64,000 nt of DNA from JANNNF01 sp040385825 (GTDB lineage: Bacteria > Pseudomonadota > Alphaproteobacteria > Rhodobacterales > Rhodobacteraceae): the NCBI GenBank assembly GCA_040385825.1, contig JAZKGQ010000031.1, forward strand, positions 1 through 64,000, read 5' to 3'. This document shows positions 22,758 through 30,367 of this stretch, one piece after another; within the stretch, counting starts at the first letter, position 1; each line of letters starts with the position of its first letter. The position numbers were made by a program, and so were the translations under genes. The notes beneath the pieces are model-generated. The model made no database searches. It saw only the letters and a program-made list of their open reading frames with translations, and was not told the origin of the DNA.

Positions 22758-25700
22758 TCAGGCCTTCACGGCCTGGTTCAGTTCGTGCATCAGCCGGGCT
22801 TCTTCGGCGGCTTTCGGTTTGGACAGGCCCGCCAGCAGCAGATAGGCGACGGGGGTGATGTAGAGCGTGGCAATCGTCGCCAGCCCCAAGCCCCCCACGA
22901 TGATCCAGCCCAGAACCTCGCGCGCCTCGGACCCGGCCCCGAAGGCAAAGATCAGCGGCAGACCGCCCAGAATCGTCGCCACCATCGTCATCATCACCGG
23001 ACGCAGCCGGGTGATCGAGGCGTCCTCGATCGCGCGGCGCACATCGGCCCCGTCATCGCGCAACTGATTGGCAAATTCGACGATCAGGATGCCGTTCTTG
23101 GCCATGATCCCCACCAGCAGCACCAGCCCGATCTGGCTGTAGACGTTCATGCTGCCCCCGGTTGCCACCATCGCCACCACGGCACAGGCCAGCCCCAAGG
23201 GCACCGTCGCCATCACGATCACGGCCGAGACAAAGCTTTCAAACTGCGCCGCCAGCACCAGAAACACGATCAGCACCGCAAAACCGAAGGTCACGAACAA
23301 CCCGGCAGAGGACTCGCCAAGCGTCGCGGCCTCGGCCAGCGGCTCGATCCGCCCGCCGGTGGGCATCACCTCGGCGGCCAGCCGTTCCACCTCGGCCAGT
23401 GCTTCGCCCAGGGCAAAGCCGGGGGTCAGCCCGGCCGAGATCGGCACCGACCGCATCTGCGACTCGCGCGACAATTCGGGGGCGACGGCGCGTTCGGTCA
23501 GGGTGACGAAGGTGGAAATCGGCACCATCTGGCCGTCGGATGTCTGCACGAAGATGCGTTCCAGATCGCCGGGGTCATTCACCGGGTCGGACGTGGCGAC
23601 CATTTTGATGTCAAAGCTGTCGTCGTTCAGGAACACGGTGCCGACCGTGCTGCCATCCAGCACGGCTTGCAGGGCCTGGCCCAGCCCGTCGATGTCCACC
23701 CCCAGATCAGAGGCGCGCATCCTGTCCACCTCGATGAACAGTTGCGGCTGCGTGGTGTCATAGCCAAGCCGCACCTGCCCGAAGGCGGGGTTTTCCTCCA
23801 TCGCCGTCACCAGCGCGCGGGCACTGTCGGCCAGCCCGCCGTAATCATCGCCCACCATCGCAAAGCTGAGCCCGTTGCCCGCGCCGCGAATGCCAAGCGA
23901 GTTCGACTGGTTCACAAAGGCCCGCACGCCCACCACCCCGGCCAGGCCCTTGTTGATCTCGGCCACGATGTCTTGCTGGCTGCGGGGCCGGTCGGCCCAG
24001 TCGGCCAGGCTGACCACCATCATGCCCCGGTTGTCGGACCCGCCCATGCCGGTGATGGCAAACAGGCTGATCACGTCGCCACGCGCGCGCAGCGGTTGCA
24101 GCAGCGCCTCGATTTCGCGCACCTTGTTGTTGGTGTAGTCCAGCGCCACGCCTTGCGGCGTCTGCACGTTCAGCAAGATCAGGCCACGGTCTTCGGGCGG
24201 GGTCAGTTCCTGCTTCAGCGTGGTGAACAGCATCCCCGAGGTGACGGCAAACAGCACCGCCACCGCAAGCGCAACAATCGGCGCGTTCAGCGTGGCGCGC
24301 AAGGTTCGGGCATAGGCCCCGGCCAGAACGCCCCCCAACCAGGCCAGAAACCCGCGTTCGGCCTTGTCATGGCCGCCCTCGCGCAGCAGGCGGCTGGCCA
24401 GCACCGGGCACAGGGTAAGTGCTGTGATCGACGACAGCAGCACCGATATGGCAAGTGTGAACCCGAATTCGCGGAACAGCCCCCCGGTCTGGCCGGGCAG
24501 GAACGACAGCGGAATGAACACGGCCGCCAGCGTGGTGGTGGTGGCGATGACGGCAAAGAACACCTGCTGCGTGCCCAAGACTGCCGCCGCCCGCGCGCCC
24601 ATGCCTTCGGACCGGCGGCGCACGATGTTTTCCAGCACCACGATGGCGTCATCCACCACCATCCCCGTGGCCAGCACCAGCGCCAGCAGCGTCAGGATGT
24701 TGATGGAAAACCCTACGGCCCAGATCGCCGCCAGCGTACCGATCAGCGACACCGGCATCGCCAGCGCGGGGATCAGCGTGGCGCGAATATCGCGCAGGAA
24801 CAGATACATGATGGCGGTGACGATCAGCACCGACAGCACCAGCGCGATTTCCACCTCGTGAATGGCGCCGTTGATGAAGTTCGCGGTGTCCGAGGTAATG
24901 AACATCTTCACATCCGGCGGCAGCAGGGGCTGCACGTCTGCAATCACCTGCTGCACCGCAGCCGAGATTTCCAGCGTATTGCCCTGCGCCTGCCGGATGA
25001 TGCCGATGCCGATGCCGGTTTCGCCATTGGCCCGCAGGATAGAGGTGCCGGATTCCGGCCCCAAGGTCACGCGGGCCACGTCGCCAAGAATCACGTTCGG
25101 GGCCACTTCCAGCGCCTCGAACTGGGCCGAGGTGGTGACGGCGGCGGTGGTGCGCACCAGAATGCTCTGGCGATCCGAACTCAGCGATCCGGCCGGCGCG
25201 TCAAAGGCCACATTCGCCAGCGTGTCGCGCAGATCGGCAAGGGTCAACCCGCGCGAGGCCAGTTGCATCTGGTCGATGTCCACCTGAAACACCTGTTCGC
25301 GGTCGCCGAACAGTTGCAGGTCGGCAACCCCGTCGGCCGACAGCAGCCGGTCCTCGATCATGTCCTCGACCAGCGTGGTCAGATCCTGCGCCGACCGGGT
25401 TGACGAGGTGACGGCAATCCGCAGCACAGCGTCGGCATTGGCATCGGCCTTGACGATGCGGGGGGCGTCCACGTCATCGGGCAGGCTGTTGGTGATGCGG
25501 GCAATCGCGTCGCGCAGGTCGGTGGCGGCCACGTCCAGATCCACGTCGTCGCGGAATTCGACCGTCACCCGGCTGCTGCCAAAGCGCGACGAGGAGGAAA
25601 TGGTCTTGACCCCCGACACCCGGCCTGCGGCAGCCTCGATCACGGCGGTAATTTCGCGGTCGATGGTTTCGGGGGCGGCGCCGGAAAAGTCGGTGCTGAT

Positions 25701-25904
25701 GGTGACGACGGGGCGGTCGACATCGGGCAATTCGCGCACTTCGGCGTTCAAGAGGGCGGCAAGCCCGGCCAGCACGATCACCGCGTTCAGCACAAAGGCC
25801 AGGATCGGGCGGCGCACGAACAGCGCGGTGCTGGAGTTTGATACGGCCTCGGCGCTTGGGGCATGAGGCTGAATGGGGGGCTGGAGCGGGGTGGGATCCG
25901 ACAT
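22758..25904 (-). CDS. RND efflux pump inner-membrane subunit (HAE-1 family)
   Basis: 1048 aa proton-driven transporter of the AcrB/MexF type that exports drugs or other small molecules across the envelope with a periplasmic adaptor. Features: a first helix after FVRRPILAFVLNAVIVLAG, a large periplasmic porter loop, a central helix bundle with LLALVLATGMVVDDAIVVLENI (motif with the proton-relay Asp pair), a second periplasmic loop, and a closing bundle with GLVLLVGIMAKNGILIVEFA. The start is ATG 25904, 8 bases after the adaptor stop; a longer in-frame reading upstream lies inside the adaptor gene and is not credible. No outer-membrane factor or regulator gene is adjacent. Confidence 0.93.
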   Translation of the reverse strand: MSDPTPLQPPIQPHAPSAEAVSNSSTALFVRRPILAFVLNAVIVLAGLAALLNAEVRELPDVDRPVVTISTDFSGAAPETIDREITAVIEAAAGRVSGVKTISSSSRFGSSRVTVEFRDDVDLDVAATDLRDAIARITNSLPDDVDAPRIVKADANADAVLRIAVTSSTRSAQDLTTLVEDMIEDRLLSADGVADLQLFGDREQVFQVDIDQMQLASRGLTLADLRDTLANVAFDAPAGSLSSDRQSILVRTTAAVTTSAQFEALEVAPNVILGDVARVTLGPESGTSILRANGETGIGIGIIRQAQGNTLEISAAVQQVIADVQPLLPPDVKMFITSDTANFINGAIHEVEIALVLSVLIVTAIMYLFLRDIRATLIPALAMPVSLIGTLAAIWAVGFSINILTLLALVLATGMVVDDAIVVLENIVRRRSEGMGARAAAVLGTQQVFFAVIATTTTLAAVFIPLSFLPGQTGGLFREFGFTLAISVLLSSITALTLCPVLASRLLREGGHDKAERGFLAWLGGVLAGAYARTLRATLNAPIVALAVAVLFAVTSGMLFTTLKQELTPPEDRGLILLNVQTPQGVALDYTNNKVREIEALLQPLRARGDVISLFAITGMGGSDNRGMMVVSLADWADRPRSQQDIVAEINKGLAGVVGVRAFVNQSNSLGIRGAGNGLSFAMVGDDYGGLADSARALVTAMEENPAFGQVRLGYDTTQPQLFIEVDRMRASDLGVDIDGLGQALQAVLDGSTVGTVFLNDDSFDIKMVATSDPVNDPGDLERIFVQTSDGQMVPISTFVTLTERAVAPELSRESQMRSVPISAGLTPGFALGEALAEVERLAAEVMPTGGRIEPLAEAATLGESSAGLFVTFGFAVLIVFLVLAAQFESFVSAVIVMATVPLGLACAVVAMVATGGSMNVYSQIGLVLLVGIMAKNGILIVEFANQLRDDGADVRRAIEDASITRLRPVMMTMVATILGGLPLIFAFGAGSEAREVLGWIIVGGLGLATIATLYITPVAYLLLAGLSKPKAAEEARLMHELNQAVKA

Positions 25905-25912
25905 GTCCGGCC

Positions 25913-27139
25913 TCAGATCCTGGGGGCGGCAGAGGCCGCAACGGTGGTGGCCGTGGTGCCGATGGCCGCGGCCGCGATGCCGGGGCGCAGGGCCTGCACG
26001 CCTTCGGTCACCACCAGATCGCCGGGGGCGAACGCGGCGTCGATCAGCACGGTCTGTGCTGTGCGTTGCAGGATGCGGGCGGGCAGGCGCAGGGCCTTGG
26101 CGTCGCGCAGCACCCAGACAAACGCGCCGTCCGCCCCCCATTGAATGGCCAGCGGGTCCACGGCGGGATGGCTGGCCCCGGTAAACTCAAGGCTGATCTG
26201 GAACGCCATGCCCGCGCGCAGCCGGTCATCGGCATTGCCGATGGCCGCCTGCACCAGCAGGGTGCGGCTGGCCACATCAACCCGGTTGTCCAGCGCCGAG
26301 ATGGTGCCCGGCAGCGTCATGCCGGCCTCGGCCAGCGGCATGGCGGTGACGGCATCGCCGATCTTCAGGCGGCTGACCACCCGTTCCGGCACCCGGAAAT
26401 CCACGATCAGGCTGGACCGGTCCTCCAGCACGGTGATGGTCTGGCCGCTGGTCACCTGATCGCCCACCTCGACCGACAGAATGCCGATCCAGCCCGCAAT
26501 CGGGGCCACCACCTGTCGCCTGCTCAGGTCCAGTTCGGCCTCGCGGTAGGCAAGGTCGGCGGTGGCCAACGCCAGTTCGGCCTCGCGCACCTGCAGATCG
26601 GTGGCGGTGCCAGAGGCTTGCAGCCGGGCGACGCGGTCCGAGGTGGCGCGGGCATCGGCCAGCACAAGGGCGGTGCGGTCCATCGCGATGCGCGCGGCCA
26701 CCGATTCCAGTTCGGCCACCACGGCCCCTGCCTGCACATACTGGCCCGGCGCCGGGATCAGGGCGGTGATCTGGCCCGCAGCCTCGGTCGCCAGCACCAC
26801 CGACCGCGCGCCGCGCGCCGACCCGATGGCGGCGATGGTGTCGTTCAGGGCCTGGGTTTCCACCAGCCTGGCCACGACCTGCACCACGGGGGCGGCCCCA
26901 GCCCCCCCATTCCCAGACCCCCCATTCCGAGACCCGCCACTTGCGGCGGCAGAAGACGGTGCGGCAGATGCGTTGGTTTCAGCCCCGGCTGTTGCGCGGA
27001 TCACGCCCAACCGTTCCAGCGGGGCCAGAACCCCCAGACTTGCCAGCATCGGCATCGCTGCGGGCACAAAGGCGATCCACCCTGCAAGGGCTGCGGCGCA
27101 GACCATCAGGGTCAGGGTGAATTGCTTCCACATCGGCAT
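25913..27139 (-). CDS. RND periplasmic adaptor (membrane fusion protein)
   Basis: About 408 aa HlyD/AcrA-type adaptor linking the RND pump to an outer-membrane channel. N-terminal membrane anchor (FTLTLMVCAAALAGWIAFVP), then a Ser/Gly/Asn-rich linker (residues about 55-82), a lipoyl half-motif (GQITALIPAPGQYVQAGAVV), a coiled-coil hairpin (ALVLADARATSDRVARLQAS), a second lipoyl half (VVAPIAGWIGILSVEVGDQV) and beta-barrel domains. ATG 27139 is chosen: AAGGA lies 9 bases upstream; other in-frame starts give short extensions. The linker is unusually long and repetitive (GGSRNGGSGNGGAG). The pump gene follows after 8 bases. Confidence 0.9.
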   Translation of the reverse strand: MPMWKQFTLTLMVCAAALAGWIAFVPAAMPMLASLGVLAPLERLGVIRATAGAETNASAAPSSAAASGGSRNGGSGNGGAGAAPVVQVVARLVETQALNDTIAAIGSARGARSVVLATEAAGQITALIPAPGQYVQAGAVVAELESVAARIAMDRTALVLADARATSDRVARLQASGTATDLQVREAELALATADLAYREAELDLSRRQVVAPIAGWIGILSVEVGDQVTSGQTITVLEDRSSLIVDFRVPERVVSRLKIGDAVTAMPLAEAGMTLPGTISALDNRVDVASRTLLVQAAIGNADDRLRAGMAFQISLEFTGASHPAVDPLAIQWGADGAFVWVLRDAKALRLPARILQRTAQTVLIDAAFAPGDLVVTEGVQALRPGIAAAAIGTTATTVAASAAPRI

Positions 27140-27480
27140 CGGGACATATCCTTTCCAGCGGCCATCCGGTGGCTGCACATGGCAGACACCTGACCTTCAG
27201 ACCTTCGATCTCCCACCGCCAACCTAGCTGATCCGGCGCGAAATAACAGCCGGGTCCGACCAAACTAATTGTGACTGCCAGACAAATTAAGACGGCGCCA
27301 CGGGAACCGGATCTTGACCGCAGGCGTTTTGCCCTTGTCCACCTTCTGCCGCCTTGCCATCCCCCCGCACCCAAGCCGCCTTGCGCGGGGCAGGGTTTCG
27401 CCGTCACAGTCGGACACAGTCTGACACAACGTTGGATCAAGTGTTTCACCATGATGCAAAAGGCGCAGGGGGGCGGGCAG
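27140..27480. promoter_or_regulatory. Divergent intergenic region with three phased CACAGTC repeats
   Basis: This 341-base gap must hold the RND operon promoter and that of the AI-2E/PerM gene. At 27405-27434 three 10-base units start CACAGTCGGA, CACAGTCTGA and CACAACGTTG, placing repeats on one face of the helix, about 50 bases before the PerM-like start. They could be activator or repressor half-sites. No regulatory gene is adjacent. Confidence 0.4.
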
Positions 27481-29370
27481 ATGGCAGGACAGGTTTCACA
27501 GATCACCCCCGGCACCGGTGGGGCGACCGAGCGTATGGCGATCATCGCCGTCGTGGCGGTGGTTCTGTTCGTGGCGCAGGACGTGTTCGTCCCGCTGGCG
27601 ATTGCCATGCTGATCACCTTTGCGCTGTCGCCTGTCGTCACCGCGCTGCGCCGCCGGGGCCTGCCGATGCTGTGGACGGTGCTGGCCGTGGTGCTGGCGG
27701 CCTTTGTGGGCATCGCGCTGTTTTCGCTGGTGGTGGCCTCGCAACTGGCCTCGCTGGCACAAAACCTGCCGACGTTTCAAAGCAACATCCTGACCAAGGT
27801 CGAAGGCCTGAAGGCCGAGGGGGGCGACAAGGGCATCGCCTCGCGTCTGTCGGACATGATTTCCGCCATCAACGCCGAGATCGGCACCGCCGCCCCCCCC
27901 GCAGACGAACCGGGCGCGCCGTTGAAGGTCGAGGTGGTGGATTCGACCAATGTGATCGATCTGCTGCAAAATCTGGTGCTGCCGCTGGTCAGCCCGGTGG
28001 CGACGGTGGGTCTGGTGATCGTCGTCGTGATCTTCATGCTGCTGGAACGCGAAACCCTGCGCGACCGCTTTATCCGGCTGGTCGGGTCGAATGACCTGCA
28101 CCGCACCACCCAGGTTCTGGAGGATGCAGGCTCGCGGGTGGCAACCTATCTGATCATCCAGTTGCTGGTGAACATCATCTACGCCATTCCCATCGGGCTT
28201 GGGCTGTGGCTGATCGGCGTGCCCAATGCCACGCTTTGGGCGATGCTGACGCTGATCCTGCGCTTTGTGCCCTATATAGGGTCGGTGCTGGCGGCGGCGT
28301 TTCCGCTGTTCCTGTCCTTTGCGGTGTCGCCCGACTGGTCGGCGGTGCTGTGGACGGCGGCGCTGTTCATGGTGGTGGAACTGATCACCTCGAACGTGAT
28401 CGAACCCATGCTCTACGGGTCGCGCACCGGCCTGTCGCCGCTGGCGATCATTGTGGCGGCGATTTTCTGGACCTTTCTCTGGGGGCCATTGGGGCTGGTG
28501 CTGTCGACGCCGCTGACCGTGTGTCTGGTGGTTCTGGGCCGTCATATCCCGCAATTTGCCGTGTTCGACATTCTGTTCGGCGATGAACCCGTGCTGGCCC
28601 CGCATGCGCGGCTCTATCAGCGCCTGCTGGCGGGCGATGCGATGGAGGCCACCTTTCATGCCGAGGAGGCGTTGGAGGATATGGCATTGGCCGATTACTA
28701 CCACCTGACCGTGGTGCCCGCCCTGCTGCGCGCGCAGGATGACCGCGACCGCGGCGTGCTGACCGCCGAGCAAGAGGCCCGCGTGGCCGAGGCCGCGACC
28801 ACCATGGTCGATGATCTGGCCGAGGTGGTGACCGAGGAACTGGAAGAAGACGCCAATGCCCCCCTGCCGGGCGCCGGTTTCAAGGTGGTGCTGGTGGCCG
28901 GGCGGTCGGGCATCGACCATGTGGTTGCCAGGATGCTGGGGCAGGTCATGCAGATCGAAGGGGCCGAGGTCCGCCACAACCCGCACACCGACCTGACACC
29001 GTCGCGCCTGTCGGCGCTGAACGCGGCCGATGCCGATTGCATGATCCTGTGCTTTCTGGACCCCAAACCCTCGCGCGCGTCCTTGCTGCATATCCGCCGG
29101 ATCAAGCGGGCCGCGCCGCAATTGCGGCTTGGCGTGCTGATCCTTGCGATGCCCGACGAGGCCGGCCCGACGCTGGAGGGCATGAAACATGTGGCCCCGG
29201 TGTCGGCAGAACGGCTGCGCGAGGCCGAGGACATCGGCGCCGATTTCGCCGTCACCGATCTGGACAGCGCAACCGAAGCCGCCTGGCTGCGCCAGCCCCC
29301 CAAACCCGTTCTGGCCGCCACCAAGGCCGCCGACCGCCGCACCAGACGGGTGCGCAAGGTGGCCGCCTGA
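27481..29370 (+). CDS. AI-2E/PerM family membrane protein with long C-terminal extension
   Basis: About 629 aa. Residues 20-370 match the eight-helix AI-2E exporter/PerM permease family: TERMAIIAVVAVVLFVAQDV, then two further helices, a periplasmic helical stretch, and the conserved TLILRFVPYIGSVLAAAFPL and FLWGPLGLVLSTPLTVCL segments. Members export small molecules or act as Na+/H+ antiporters; the substrate here is unknown. About 255 residues beyond the family end are cytoplasmic: a helical acidic part (VVTEELEEDANAPLPG), then a Rossmann-like alternating part (FKVVLVAGRSGIDHVVARML... ADADCMILCFLDPKPS) recalling B12-binding-like folds without the cobalt-ligand His. The start ATG 27481 has AGGGGGG 7 bases upstream; ATG 27451 is an alternative. 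Confidence 0.85.
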   Translation: MAGQVSQITPGTGGATERMAIIAVVAVVLFVAQDVFVPLAIAMLITFALSPVVTALRRRGLPMLWTVLAVVLAAFVGIALFSLVVASQLASLAQNLPTFQSNILTKVEGLKAEGGDKGIASRLSDMISAINAEIGTAAPPADEPGAPLKVEVVDSTNVIDLLQNLVLPLVSPVATVGLVIVVVIFMLLERETLRDRFIRLVGSNDLHRTTQVLEDAGSRVATYLIIQLLVNIIYAIPIGLGLWLIGVPNATLWAMLTLILRFVPYIGSVLAAAFPLFLSFAVSPDWSAVLWTAALFMVVELITSNVIEPMLYGSRTGLSPLAIIVAAIFWTFLWGPLGLVLSTPLTVCLVVLGRHIPQFAVFDILFGDEPVLAPHARLYQRLLAGDAMEATFHAEEALEDMALADYYHLTVVPALLRAQDDRDRGVLTAEQEARVAEAATTMVDDLAEVVTEELEEDANAPLPGAGFKVVLVAGRSGIDHVVARMLGQVMQIEGAEVRHNPHTDLTPSRLSALNAADADCMILCFLDPKPSRASLLHIRRIKRAAPQLRLGVLILAMPDEAGPTLEGMKHVAPVSAERLREAEDIGADFAVTDLDSATEAAWLRQPPKPVLAATKAADRRTRRVRKVAA

Positions 29371-29411
29371 GGCCTCTTTCATCTTTCAACCCTGCCCGAA
29401 AGGATCATCCC

Positions 29412-29783
29412 ATGGCACGCCAACCCACCGCCGCTGAAAAGACCGCAGCCCTGCAAGCCGAAGTCGCCGCCCTGCGCGCCGACATGGCCGGAATCGCCGA
29501 TCTGCTGGCCAGCCTGACCCGCCCCGCAGGCGATACGGTCGCGGGTCTTGAGGCCAGCCTGCAAGACCGCGCCGAGGCGATTGCCAGCGCCGCCCATGCC
29601 GCAACCTCTGCCGCCCGCGCCAGAATGGCCGAGGCGACCGAATGGGTGACCCACAATGCCAGCGGCAAGGTCGATGACATTCTGACCGACGCCACCGCCT
29701 ATGCCCGCGAGAAACCTGCCAATGCGCTGATGTTTGCGGGTGTGGCCGGTCTGCTGGTCGGCCTGCTGTTCTGGCGGCGGTAA
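29412..29783 (+). CDS. DUF883 (ElaB/YqjD-like) small membrane protein
   Basis: 123 aa. A long helical, coiled-coil N-terminal part (TAALQAEVAALRADMAGIAD; then ASAAHAATSAARARMAEATE) ends in a single C-terminal transmembrane helix with a positively charged tip (ANALMFAGVAGLLVGLLFWRR). That is the layout of ElaB/YqjD/YgaM proteins, which sit in the inner membrane and in E. coli can bind ribosomes in stationary phase. AAAGGA 8 bases upstream supports ATG 29412. The next gene codes for a small multi-span protein, as in the E. coli yqjD-yqjE pair. Confidence 0.85.
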   Translation: MARQPTAAEKTAALQAEVAALRADMAGIADLLASLTRPAGDTVAGLEASLQDRAEAIASAAHAATSAARARMAEATEWVTHNASGKVDDILTDATAYAREKPANALMFAGVAGLLVGLLFWRR

Positions 29784-29788
29784 GCGCG

Positions 29789-30199
29789 GTGGGACTGGTT
29801 CTGCAACTGGCGCTGATCGCCATGCGGATGCGCGCGCAGCAGGCCACCAGCCGGGTGGTCGCAACCTCGGGAATCGTGCTGCTGGCGCTGCTGTTTGCGC
29901 TGTTCGGTCTGGCGGGGTTTACAGCGGCCGCGTGGATCGCGCTGGCCCATACGCTGGACCCGGTGCGCGCCGCCCTGATCATGGGCGGGGCGGGGTTCGT
30001 GGTGGCAGCGGTGCTGCTGGTGATCGCCAGGGCACGCAAGCGCCGCCGGGCGCTGGCCGCACCCGTGCTCCCCGACATGGCGGCGATGCTGAAACAGACC
30101 ATGGCTGGTGCTGGCGCGCCGGTGGTCTGGGCACCGCTGATCGCGGTCGCGCTGATCGGTCTGCTGATCGGTCGGGGGGGCGGAAAGAACGACGACTGA
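29789..30199 (+). CDS. YqjE/holin-superfamily III-like membrane protein
   Basis: 136 aa membrane protein with two hydrophobic helices close together (TSGIVLLALLFALFGLAGFTA and LIMGGAGFVVAAVLLVIA), a basic patch (RARKRRRALA) and a third C-terminal helix (WAPLIAVALIGLLIG). It begins with GTG 5 bases after the DUF883 stop, so the two are co-translated. The order and topology recall YqjD-YqjE of enterobacteria; function unknown. The start codon is uncertain, as no strong ribosome site is seen. Confidence 0.7.
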   Translation: MGLVLQLALIAMRMRAQQATSRVVATSGIVLLALLFALFGLAGFTAAAWIALAHTLDPVRAALIMGGAGFVVAAVLLVIARARKRRRALAAPVLPDMAAMLKQTMAGAGAPVVWAPLIAVALIGLLIGRGGGKNDD

Positions 30200-30223
30200 C
30201 CCTCTGTCCATCCTGCGCCGCTG

Positions 30224-30258
30224 ACCTGCCCTCCGGCCGTTCCGGCGGGGCAGGTTTC
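30224..30258 (+). terminator. Terminator-like hairpin after the YqjE-like gene
   Basis: ACCTGCCC (30224-30231) pairs with GGGCAGGT (30249-30256), with an inner CCGGcc/ggCCGG extension, and is followed by TTTCT. Confidence 0.6.
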
Positions 30259-30367
30259 TGCTGATCTGTAGTAGTTTAGCGATTGTCCGGTTTGACGCCC
30301 CCGCCCCGACGGCTAGGGTGCGGCACAATCAGGACGCGAAACCAGTCGCAGAACGCAGGGCAGCAGC

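Noticed and set aside
22617..25403. 928-codon open frame antisense to the RND pump gene
   Set aside because: Low-complexity Gln/His/Arg/Gly translation, no recognisable domain, and the opposite strand is a complete RND transporter.
27496..29382. 628-codon open frame antisense to the PerM-like gene
   Set aside because: Gln/His-rich shadow; the plus-strand gene has a clear membrane topology.
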